Below are positions 32,401 to 39,182 of a stretch of DNA of 39,182 nt, one piece after another. Source of the stretch: Beijerinckiaceae bacterium (lineage in GTDB: Bacteria; Bacteroidota; Bacteroidia; Chitinophagales; Chitinophagaceae). The position numbers were made by a program, and so were the translations under genes. Below the pieces are notes generated by a model, which worked only from the letters and a program-made list of their open reading frames with translations, ran no database searches and was not told the origin of the DNA. The first letter of the stretch is position 1. Each line of letters opens with the position of its first letter. The stretch covers positions 1-39,182 of the forward strand of contig CAJCIQ010000011.1 of NCBI GenBank assembly GCA_903970475.1, given 5' to 3'.

Positions 32401-33255
32401 TCATATGAAAAACCCTCTCAGCTCCGCCGCTACCAGACCGGGTTTACCTCCCCGATCGGTATTGCCCGCTCCACTGTGATCAAGCCCTGGGAACTCCACT
32501 CGCCTGACATGGGGCAAAAGCAGCGCTAAGGTATTTAGTGCGGATTTCAGGTATTGGGGACTCTTACTTCCGCCAAGCAACAAAGTATCCACCTCAATGG
32601 TATTGTAGCGCTCCGTCATCCCTTCGGATCCGGCGACGAGGGTAAAATCATAGTATAACGTGGGCGCAAGAGCCCGCATGGTGATTTCCCCATTTTTTGC
32701 CTTCTTGTCTTCTTTTTTCATCATCCTATCCGAGAGTCGTTCTAATAGCCAGCGGGGCATCAGGTTGAATATCGGTGGACCCATTTGTGCGCCTTTCATG
32801 GCAGTCACCAGGGCAGCTGCTGTCTTGCCTTGAGCCAATTCCTGGGCATAGCGCTTCAGGAAAGCCGTTGATATGGAGCCGTTCACCGGTAAGGCTGGTT
32901 CGTATAATGCGGCTTTGCGGATACCCGGAAGGGTGAGGGCGGCATTGAGCCATATAAGGGCGCCTGCACTGATGCCAAAGACATTTTGAGCGCCAGTTTG
33001 GGCCAGGATCGCCTCCATATCTTCCACGTCATTGTCAATTTGATAATCCTTGCTGTAGGGGCCACTAAGCCCCCGGCCGCGACGGTCAGGTAGGTAGACG
33101 GTAAAGTCGCCTGAGAGGGCTTCGGCCAGTTGCAGGTGGCTCAGACCAGATTCCATGGCTCCATGCAGCAGTACTAATCCTGGGCCGGACCCCAATTGGC
33201 GATAACCGATCGTGGTTCCATCTTTAGATTGTACGCAGTGTATTGTATTATTCAT
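32401..33255 (-). CDS. Cytoplasmic alpha/beta hydrolase
   Basis: A 284-residue alpha/beta hydrolase with no signal peptide. The oxyanion loop is LLHGAME, the nucleophile elbow is GISAGA with Ser96, and the catalytic His is in GLDHSGAG near the C-terminus. An Asp in the family position follows the strand TLLLGGSKSP. Its substrate is unknown. The ATG at 33255 is preferred because the usual opening is MNNTIHCVQSKDG; the longer frame has eleven extra residues inside the GIN gene. It starts two bases after the GIN gene's stop codon, so the two genes are co-transcribed. Confidence 0.87.
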   Translation of the reverse strand: MNNTIHCVQSKDGTTIGYRQLGSGPGLVLLHGAMESGLSHLQLAEALSGDFTVYLPDRRGRGLSGPYSKDYQIDNDVEDMEAILAQTGAQNVFGISAGALIWLNAALTLPGIRKAALYEPALPVNGSISTAFLKRYAQELAQGKTAAALVTAMKGAQMGPPIFNLMPRWLLERLSDRMMKKEDKKAKNGEITMRALAPTLYYDFTLVAGSEGMTERYNTIEVDTLLLGGSKSPQYLKSALNTLALLLPHVRRVEFPGLDHSGAGNTDRGGKPGLVAAELRGFFI

Positions 33256-33257
33256 GA

Positions 33258-33944
33258 CTATATATGTATTATTTCTCCTTTTCCACATTGTTTTACGTCT
33301 TTTACGACGGCATTCCCCGCATAATGAACATGCCCTTCTCCAAAATGGTTGATGGTGATGAGATGGGTGGCAAACAATTCGACGTTTCCTTCCGCCATGT
33401 TTTTGATAGAAACCTCGTCGGCTATCATGGCCGTGGAGTCGAAGTTTCCTTCGCTTTGGTTTTTAATTTGTAAAGCGCCGCACTTTCCTTTTATGGAGAG
33501 GTCACCAACGGACTGGTTTAATATCCTGATGGAAGGTGCAACTATATTTAATTGGGTATTACCCAGGCTTTGTACCTTGATTTCAATGGGGTAGGGTAGA
33601 TTGATCTCCTGGGGGCAAACAGTATCTGCATGTTCATTACGGATATACAGGGTGTCCAATTGCCTTATGAATACCTTGATGATGCAGATGGATGGTACAA
33701 TGGTCCTTAGCATTGATACTGCTGATACATACAATGTGCGGCCGGAGTTTTGTGCATTGAAATATTCCTGTAGGTTTTCGTCTGTTTCAATGACTACTTT
33801 TTCTTCGCTGGACGGATAGAGTTCAATCAATCCTTTACCCGATAAGTGAAGGCGTATGAATGAACTCACTTTGATTTCCCGGGCAACCATATGCCCATTG
33901 CCTTTTACTTCTAACATTTGTCTTATTTTTTTAAGGTTTGACAT
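33258..33944 (-). CDS. GIN-domain (DUF2807) protein
   Basis: A 228-residue beta-solenoid protein of the head-GIN/DUF2807 family, typical of Bacteroidota. It has short repeated units such as IKVQSLGNTQLNIVAPSI, IRILNQSVGDLSIKGKC and LQIKNQSEGNFDSTA, and ends GKGEIIHI. Family members are often exported with a signal peptide, but none is visible here. Function is unclear; an adhesin-like or scaffold role is suggested for relatives. It is first in an operon with the hydrolase. A -7-like TACTTTTG on the minus strand (33981-33974) precedes the ATG by about 30 bases. Confidence 0.75.
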   Translation of the reverse strand: MSNLKKIRQMLEVKGNGHMVAREIKVSSFIRLHLSGKGLIELYPSSEEKVVIETDENLQEYFNAQNSGRTLYVSAVSMLRTIVPSICIIKVFIRQLDTLYIRNEHADTVCPQEINLPYPIEIKVQSLGNTQLNIVAPSIRILNQSVGDLSIKGKCGALQIKNQSEGNFDSTAMIADEVSIKNMAEGNVELFATHLITINHFGEGHVHYAGNAVVKDVKQCGKGEIIHI

Positions 33945-34040
33945 TTAATTATCTTTATTTTATTTCCGCCATGCAAAAGTAGTCCTGCCGTAAACGGTCG
34001 ACTTGTACTAAAAGGAGCAAAACTTATATGTAACGGAGCA

Positions 34041-35036
34041 ATGGCATTTGAAGTAAAAAATAAGGAAGGCAATAAATTGGTGAACACTGGTTTCACTGCT
34101 GGTGATCTGGAAACACCAGGCTTCCGTATGGAAGCCATGGATATGGCTTTGCCTTTTGGGAGCGTTAAAGCCACCCAATGGTTCTTTGATGGCATCAAAA
34201 TGACCCACTCCGAATCTGAATTTAATCGTCCCATCGTCCTTGACTGGAAAGGGGATGTAGAGATGATTACCATGTGTTTTAATTTGCAGGGAAAGCTATC
34301 CATTGCACATAACGATATACCGGGGGCCTTTGAGCTATCCTCCAACCAGCACAATATGTTTTACGGCAAGGAAGCGGAAGGGAAAATGAAAGTGGAGGAG
34401 TTGAAGATGAGGTCATTCCTTATCCAGTTGTCCAAAAAATCTTTTTTTGACATTGCTGCTGAGGGCAATGATGCCTTAAAACGTTTCGCTGATCTGATCG
34501 GGGCTGGTAAATCCATTGCTTTTTCCCACTCAAACCTGAACATAGAACTGAACCTTCAGCAGTGCATAGGGGCAGTGTTGAATTGCAAATATTCAGATCC
34601 ATTGAAAAGAATGTTCTTTTTCTCAAAGGCAATAGAGATGCTCGTATTGCAGGCCGAATCGTTTGATAAATCGGTTCCCTCCAAGTCCCTGTATGTAAAA
34701 AAGGAATACGACAAAGAACGTATTCTATTTGCCCGGGACTACCTGGTTAAGCATATGGAATGTCCCCCAACCCTTACGGAACTTTCCCGGAATGCCGGTA
34801 TTAATGAGTTCAAGTTGAAGCGTGGGTTTAAGGAGATCTTTAACATGACTGCATTTGAATACCTGTCAGCAGTTCGGCTGGAAATGGCCAGGACAGATTT
34901 GTTGGACAATAAAAAGCCCATTTCGGAGATCGCTTTCGAACTCGGATATTCCTCTTTGCAACACTTTAGTGCTGCCTTTAAAAAGAAATTCGGCGTTGCG
35001 CCCAGTAATGTTACCAATGGGAAGAAAATAGTCTGA
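34041..35036 (+). CDS. AraC-family regulator, PchR-like
   Basis: A 331-residue AraC/XylS regulator with an N-terminal ligand domain and a C-terminal double HTH: CPPTLTELSRNAGINEFKLK and then KPISEIAFELGYSSLQHFSA. The linker with LYVKKEYDKERILFARDYLV and KLKRGFKEIFNMTAFEYL resembles the PchR group that senses siderophores. It is divergent from the GIN-domain/hydrolase operon, which it may control. The sensory half has no signature for a known ligand. Confidence 0.88.
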   Translation: MAFEVKNKEGNKLVNTGFTAGDLETPGFRMEAMDMALPFGSVKATQWFFDGIKMTHSESEFNRPIVLDWKGDVEMITMCFNLQGKLSIAHNDIPGAFELSSNQHNMFYGKEAEGKMKVEELKMRSFLIQLSKKSFFDIAAEGNDALKRFADLIGAGKSIAFSHSNLNIELNLQQCIGAVLNCKYSDPLKRMFFFSKAIEMLVLQAESFDKSVPSKSLYVKKEYDKERILFARDYLVKHMECPPTLTELSRNAGINEFKLKRGFKEIFNMTAFEYLSAVRLEMARTDLLDNKKPISEIAFELGYSSLQHFSAAFKKKFGVAPSNVTNGKKIV

Positions 35037-35128
35037 TGGACAGGTTCATGGTGAACGCCGCCGACAACTTGATCCTGCCTATTTTATGGCCTTTTGGGGC
35101 CAGGACGCCCTCTTTTTAAATTTTCTTC

Positions 35129-35190
35129 CCCATTAATGGGACACCCTCCATTAATTAGTCCCTTATTAATGCCCCCATTAGGGGTCCCTT
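35129..35190. repeat. Cluster of ATTAATGG-like repeats
   Basis: CCCATTAATGGG (35129-35140) is a perfect 12-bp palindrome. CCATTAATTAG, TATTAATGCCCCC and CATTAGGGG follow with about 20-base spacing. It lies between the AraC stop and the GH43 gene, a plausible multi-site operator or a structured terminator; the T-rich run after it (TTTTTTAT) suits the latter. Confidence 0.35.
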
Positions 35191-35325
35191 TTTTATTTAG
35201 GGGTACGATTGCTCCCGCTACACCAACGCACTACTTATGGAGTAACTGCACTGTATAGCTCAAATGAAAGCCGGAGAGTAGAGGCGGTTAACCGCAGATG
35301 GCCGCTACAACCCCAACTAAGTGAT

Positions 35326-36264
35326 ATGATAAAGCCCAACATAAGCATCAAAGCAGCATTCCTGGTGGGGATGTTTTTTCTGTCTATTCCCTTTGGCGCA
35401 ATAGCCCAGCACAACCCCATCATCACCAACATGTATACCGCCGATCCTTCCGCCCATGTATGGGCTGACGGTCGTTTATACATTTATTGTTCCCATGATG
35501 TGACGCCTGCAAGGGGCTGTGACTTGATGGACCATTATCATGTGTATTCTACAAGTGATATGGTTCACTGGACAGACCATGGGGAAATCCTGAACGCCAG
35601 CCAGGTTCCATGGGGCCGTAAAGAAGGAGGCTTTATGTGGGCCCCAGACTGTGCCTACAAGAACGGAACCTATTATTTCTACTTCCCCCATCCCAGCGGT
35701 ACAGACTGGAACAATACCTGGAAGATAGGCGTTGCCACCAGCAAGTCTCCCGCCAGCGGATTCACCGTTCAGGGATATATCCAGGGACTCAAACCTATGA
35801 TAGACCCTGCTGTATTCGTCGATGATGATGGTCAGGCTTATCTCTACTACGGGGGAGGAGGACATTGTGAAGGCGGTAAACTCAAAGACAATATGATGGA
35901 AGTGGATGGGGAAATGAAACCCATGGAAGGACTGGTGGATTTCCACGAAGCATCCTGGGTGCACAAATATAAGGGCGTCTATTACCTGTCCTATTCAGAT
36001 AACCACGACTCTGCCGGTATGCACAACCAAATGAGGTATGCCACCAGTTCCAACCCCCTGGGCCCCTGGACTTATCGCGGCATCTACATCACACCTACGG
36101 ATAGCTATACCGACCACGGATCCATCACCGAGTATAAAGGCCAATGGTATGCTTTTTACCACAACAGTAATCTTTCTCATAACGATTGGCTAAGGTCGGT
36201 CTGTGTGGACAGTCTGAATTACAATCCGGATGGGACGATACAAATGGTTAAACAGACGCATTGA
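35326..36264 (+). CDS. GH43 glycosidase
   Basis: A secreted five-bladed beta-propeller enzyme of 312 residues. The GH43 triad is visible: Asp40 in YTADPSAHVW (general base), Asp160 in MIDPAVF (pKa modulator) and Glu208 in DFHEASWV (acid). Family members act on arabinan, arabinoxylan or xylo-oligosaccharides. The start is the ATG at 35326, which gives MIKPNISIKAAFLVGMFFLS with cleavage near AIAQ; the longer frame from 35209 has no signal. It is a single-domain enzyme without a C-terminal carbohydrate-binding module, so it may act on short oligomers. It fits with the GH51 and GH2 enzymes upstream. Confidence 0.9.
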   Translation: MIKPNISIKAAFLVGMFFLSIPFGAIAQHNPIITNMYTADPSAHVWADGRLYIYCSHDVTPARGCDLMDHYHVYSTSDMVHWTDHGEILNASQVPWGRKEGGFMWAPDCAYKNGTYYFYFPHPSGTDWNNTWKIGVATSKSPASGFTVQGYIQGLKPMIDPAVFVDDDGQAYLYYGGGGHCEGGKLKDNMMEVDGEMKPMEGLVDFHEASWVHKYKGVYYLSYSDNHDSAGMHNQMRYATSSNPLGPWTYRGIYITPTDSYTDHGSITEYKGQWYAFYHNSNLSHNDWLRSVCVDSLNYNPDGTIQMVKQTH

Positions 36265-36272
36265 TAGGTTGT

Positions 36273-36422
36273 ATGAAAAAACAGGTGCTTACAGTATATC
36301 TGTTCCTCTTGCTGGGTATCTCCCCTCTGGTCATCAGATTCAGGACCTGCTGCTATTCGTTTACAATCCTGGGCCCCATCAATGGAGTCTTAATTCGGGA
36401 GCAAACAACGATGGAACCATGA
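36273..36422 (+). pseudogene. Possible remnant of a secreted protein gene
   Basis: An ATG eight bases after the GH43 stop begins MKKQVLTVYLFLLLGISPLV, a plausible signal peptide, but the frame soon becomes unlike a protein and ends after 49 codons. Another frame reads SGHQIQDLLLFVYNPGPHQW and runs to 36457. A frameshifted and cut gene is the simplest reading. Confidence 0.3.
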
Positions 36423-36507
36423 ATCAACCCATTTTATTTCCATCCTGGAACGGGTAGGGAATAGTTGACCCATCGAGGCCATAACTCCAGTGTAGCCATA
36501 AAAGTAA

Positions 36508-36547
36508 AAGATCCCTCGCCTTCACTGGCAGGGATCTTAATTTTTTT
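36508..36547 (+). terminator. Rho-independent terminator
   Basis: AAGATCCCT (36508-36516) pairs with AGGGATCTT (36530-36538), with an inner GCC/GGC after one bulged base, a six-base loop, and a TTTTTTT tract at 36541-36547. It closes the GH43 transcription unit. Confidence 0.85.
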
Positions 36548-36670
36548 GCTTGCAGTTAAATTAGGTTGAATCCCTGGGTAGAAACGAAAGGGATTTGGTG
36601 TGTATTAACCAACTCTTTTTTCCTGTGGAACAAAGGATCTTTTTCGCATTCCAATAATTGACGCGGTTTA

Positions 36671-36776
36671 ATCAGTTCTCATGGTTAAAAGGCGCTGATC
36701 AGTTTCACCTTTCTGCCATAAAAGACCAACTACTTCCGTAGGTTGCCGGGTGTTGATCAGTATCACCCTTTGACCA
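36671..36776. repeat. ATCAG repeats, possible IS21-type end
   Basis: Three copies of a degenerate unit start at 36671 (ATCAGTTCTC), 36698 (ATCAGTTTCACC) and 36756 (ATCAGTATCACC); the last two are followed by a TTTGACCA-like block (TTTCTGCCA, TTTGACCA). Such multiple imperfect repeats recall IS21-family tips. No transposase is present, so only a relic or an isolated end is implied. Confidence 0.35.
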
Positions 36777-37106
36777 TTATTGGAATGATGAATATATAAA
36801 ATCGGGTGGCAGATACGCTGTTCATTTCATTCATGTACTAAGGTCAAAACATGTTCTATTTTCTGAGCGAATAAACCGCTGTTTATAGATCTGCTAACGA
36901 AAAACAAGCGGTTATAGAAATTATTGAAGCGGTCATAGGAATTAATATAAACAATAGGCAAGCTTTTCATTTCTTGTTGTTGCTTTCGAGGTCTTGTGGT
37001 TACTTAGGGGGTCTTGCGGTGGCCTTCAGGCTGCCATATGAGCCGCTGGGAGCCGCTTGCATGTGATAAAGTTTGTATATTTCGCCGCCATTTTTGCCTT
37101 ATCTCT
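36777..37106. other. Intergenic region, no gene
   Basis: About 330 bases upstream of the final gene. TATATTTCG at 37075-37083 is near a -7 element (TAnnTTTG) and lies 23-32 bases before the ATG, so it is the likely promoter of that gene. Nothing else coding is supported here. Confidence 0.35.
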
Positions 37107-39182
37107 ATGTCCAGAACTGCTGTCCGCCTAATATCGGTCTTACTATCTTTATTTCCTCTAAGTCATGCCTTAGCCGCCGTTATTTACGTGAATGTAGCCA
37201 ACCCTACACCGGGTGCAGGAACTTCCTGGGCTACGGCCTATACGAGCTTGAGTTCGGCCCTGACGGCGGCTAATATCGGTGATCAGGTCTGGGTTGCACA
37301 AGGAACCTACTTTCCAACGACTACGACGGACAGAACGGCGACTTTCTTGATCAACAAAGCATTCAGCGTATATGGAGGTTTTAATGGGACGGAGACCCTC
37401 CTTACTCAGCGCAACGCCGCATTTAATCCCACAATCCTGAGTGGAGACATTGGCGTGATTAATGATGTCGCAGACAATTCTTTCAATGTCGTAACCGTGT
37501 CCAATAATGGTAGCGGGACGACCATAGATGGCTTCACGATACAGGATGGTAATGGGAACCTGAATTACCCTGGAAGTATGGCTGTCAATGCCTCCAATCA
37601 AGCGGGAGGTGTATTGATTATTGCAGGAGCCGCCAACATTTCGGCAGCAGTGGTTGATCATTGTACCTTGATAGACAATTTTGGGGTATATGGTGGAGGG
37701 GTATGTGTGTATGCCCTCAATGCTGGCGCTACCGCGCAGGGCACTTTGCTGCACGATATGTTTGAGAATAATACAGCTTATGTCGGTGGAGGTGTTTGTG
37801 TGGTTTCCCTGTCAGTGGGTTCAGCCGCAGGCACAGGCGCCTCCACGGATATTGAAAGCTGCATCTTTAATAATAACACAGCGCAAGGTGGATCAGCCAT
37901 TTTGGTTGACGCAGATGGGAACGGAGTAGGCTCCAGTAACCTGACGCTTACCATCAACAATTCCACCTTCTATAATAATCCCAATGCGGTCATCTATAAT
38001 GATCAACAGAACGGCGGGACAGCCACCATCAATGTAACCAATACCATTATTTGGCAACCAGGGGGTGCATTGGCGTCTTCTGTAACCTACGGTGGTCCGG
38101 TTAACTTCAATGATTGCGATCTGGGCATGACAACACCCCCCACAGGCTGTACAAACGTAGATCCTGAGTTCATTGATCCTTCAGGGAATGATTTTGAGCT
38201 CCAGCCCTGTTCCCCTGACATTGATGCGGGTACGGGCGTAATATTAGTTTCTAATACCGACTATGCAGGTAATCCACGTATACAAGGAAGTGCCATAGAC
38301 CTCGGCGCTTATGAGACTTCAAAGATCGTAACACCGGCACTATCTAATGAGTTAGATACCTATTGTCAGAACTCTTCGGTCACAGCACTGAATGAAACGG
38401 GAATAGACTTGCTTTGGTATACGGCTGCCACGGGAGGAACGGGTAATTCTACAGCACCTATTCCTTCTACCACTATTCCTGGAACGACCATCTATTACGT
38501 CACGCAGACCTACCCAGGTGCATGCGAGAGTCCTCGCGCAACGGTAACGGTCACCATTAATCCAATACCAGCTCCCCCGGGAACGAGCCCTGTTTCCTAT
38601 TGCCTGAATTCTACTGCAACCCAGTTGTCGGCTACTGGAACAAATATGTACTGGTATACTACGCCTACGGGTGGTTTCGGCTCCCCAGTTGCACCTACGC
38701 CTTCGACAACTACCGCAGGTACGACTGCCTATTATGTAGATCAAATTTCAAGTACAGATTATTGTACAAGTGCACGTGCAGAAATAGATGTGACGGTTGC
38801 TGTACAACCCTCAGCTCCTTCTGCTTTATCGCCTACCTATTGCCTGAATGTAACCGCCCCCGCACTAAGCGCTACTGGGGCCAACCTGCTTTGGTATACC
38901 GCTGCCACCGGTGGGGTTGGATCACCGACTGCCCCGACACCTTCCACGATCGCTACAGGAACCACAGACTATTTTGTCAGCCAGAGTGACGGTTGTGAGA
39001 GCCCCCGCACAGACGTGACCGTAACAGTTGACGCGCCGCCGTCGGCGCCTACAGTTGTGTCACCTGCGTATTGCCTGAATGTGGCTGCACCTGCGCTTAC
39101 CGCTACCGGAACCAGTCTTCTTTGGTATACCACGGCATCCGGAGGTACAGGTTCAACCACCGCGCCGACGCCTTCCACCGCC
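37107..39182 (+). CDS. Secreted beta-helix protein with Ig-like repeats (3' partial)
   Basis: The frame is open for 692 codons to the right edge. A signal peptide (MSRTAVRLISVLLSLFPLSH, then ALAA) leads into IYVNVANPTPGAGTSWATAY and a right-handed parallel beta-helix (about 30-390) of the type often found in polymorphic adhesins and pectate-lyase-like proteins: SVYGGFNGTET, TIDGFTIQDGNG, then AGNPRIQGSAIDLGAYE. From about 410, Ig-like units of 77-80 residues follow, each with a YCLN start, a SATGxxLLWYT middle and a TAPTPST turn; four are visible (starts near 38361, 38598, 38839 and 39069). A T9SS C-terminal signal probably lies beyond the window. Likely an outer adhesin or a glycan-binding scaffold; no catalytic motif seen. 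Confidence 0.85.
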   Translation, partial: MSRTAVRLISVLLSLFPLSHALAAVIYVNVANPTPGAGTSWATAYTSLSSALTAANIGDQVWVAQGTYFPTTTTDRTATFLINKAFSVYGGFNGTETLLTQRNAAFNPTILSGDIGVINDVADNSFNVVTVSNNGSGTTIDGFTIQDGNGNLNYPGSMAVNASNQAGGVLIIAGAANISAAVVDHCTLIDNFGVYGGGVCVYALNAGATAQGTLLHDMFENNTAYVGGGVCVVSLSVGSAAGTGASTDIESCIFNNNTAQGGSAILVDADGNGVGSSNLTLTINNSTFYNNPNAVIYNDQQNGGTATINVTNTIIWQPGGALASSVTYGGPVNFNDCDLGMTTPPTGCTNVDPEFIDPSGNDFELQPCSPDIDAGTGVILVSNTDYAGNPRIQGSAIDLGAYETSKIVTPALSNELDTYCQNSSVTALNETGIDLLWYTAATGGTGNSTAPIPSTTIPGTTIYYVTQTYPGACESPRATVTVTINPIPAPPGTSPVSYCLNSTATQLSATGTNMYWYTTPTGGFGSPVAPTPSTTTAGTTAYYVDQISSTDYCTSARAEIDVTVAVQPSAPSALSPTYCLNVTAPALSATGANLLWYTAATGGVGSPTAPTPSTIATGTTDYFVSQSDGCESPRTDVTVTVDAPPSAPTVVSPAYCLNVAAPALTATGTSLLWYTTASGGTGSTTAPTPSTA

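Noticed and set aside
38361..39182. The 230-240 bp repeats as a mobile or CRISPR-like array
   Set aside because: They are coding Ig-like domains in one open frame.

Overview
The window looks like a chromosomal accessory region of a member of the Bacteroidota, most likely of the Chitinophagaceae or a close group. The grounds are a SusC/SusD pair, a gliding-motility type C-terminal (T9SS) domain, GIN-domain and PchR-type AraC proteins, and many promoters that fit the Bacteroidota pattern of a TTTG near -33 and TAnnTTTG at -7. I saw no rRNA, tRNA or CRISPR array.

Layout. 1-4000: insertion-sequence debris (an IS3 transposase tail cut by IS21-like terminal repeats, and a second IS3 fragment near 3.9 kb) surrounds a higBA toxin-antitoxin pair and a protein that joins an AbiEi-like winged helix to a Fic domain. 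4.0-8.5 kb: a membrane protein with a pentapeptide-like N-terminal region, a DEAD-box helicase, a sphingomyelin-synthase-like PAP2 enzyme and a secreted alpha/beta hydrolase. 8.7-9.7 kb holds no gene I can support. 9.7-14.2 kb: a SusC/SusD glycan uptake pair. 14.3-17.0 kb: an AbiE toxin-antitoxin pair with paired operators, and a nucleoside-phosphorylase-like protein. 17.2-19.1 kb: a quinone-oxidoreductase-like gene overlapping an AraC regulator. 19.27 kb: a small double-glycine-leader peptide with three 11-residue repeats and its own terminator. 19.7-23.9 kb: a GH51-like arabinofuranosidase and a GH2 beta-glucuronidase-like enzyme, with a PchB-like chorismate mutase on the opposite strand between them. 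23.9-27.5 kb: a broken peptidase E gene, the tail of a second phosphorylase-like gene, a large Ig-repeat surface protein and an AraC pseudogene.

27.5-31.0 kb: an amidohydrolase, a GNAT acetyltransferase and an ArsR-SRPBCC-DHFR-like operon. They share an identical 16-bp operator (three copies) placed inside or beside promoters, so they are probably one ArsR regulon; a related palindrome lies in the promoter region upstream of the hydrolase at 8.5 kb. 31.0-31.9 kb: a Crp-type regulator and a GNAT gene, each truncated, meet at what looks like a deletion junction. 31.9-35.0 kb: a small membrane protein, a GIN-domain/hydrolase operon and a divergent AraC regulator. 35.3-36.3 kb: a GH43 enzyme. 36.6-37.1 kb: another cluster of IS21-like repeats. 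From 37.1 kb a secreted beta-helix protein with Ig-like repeats runs off the right edge.

Together the SusC/SusD pair and the GH51, GH2 and GH43 enzymes point to use of arabinose- and glucuronate-bearing plant hemicellulose or pectin, although they do not form one compact locus. The toxin-antitoxin genes, IS pieces and gene fragments indicate an actively rearranged region.
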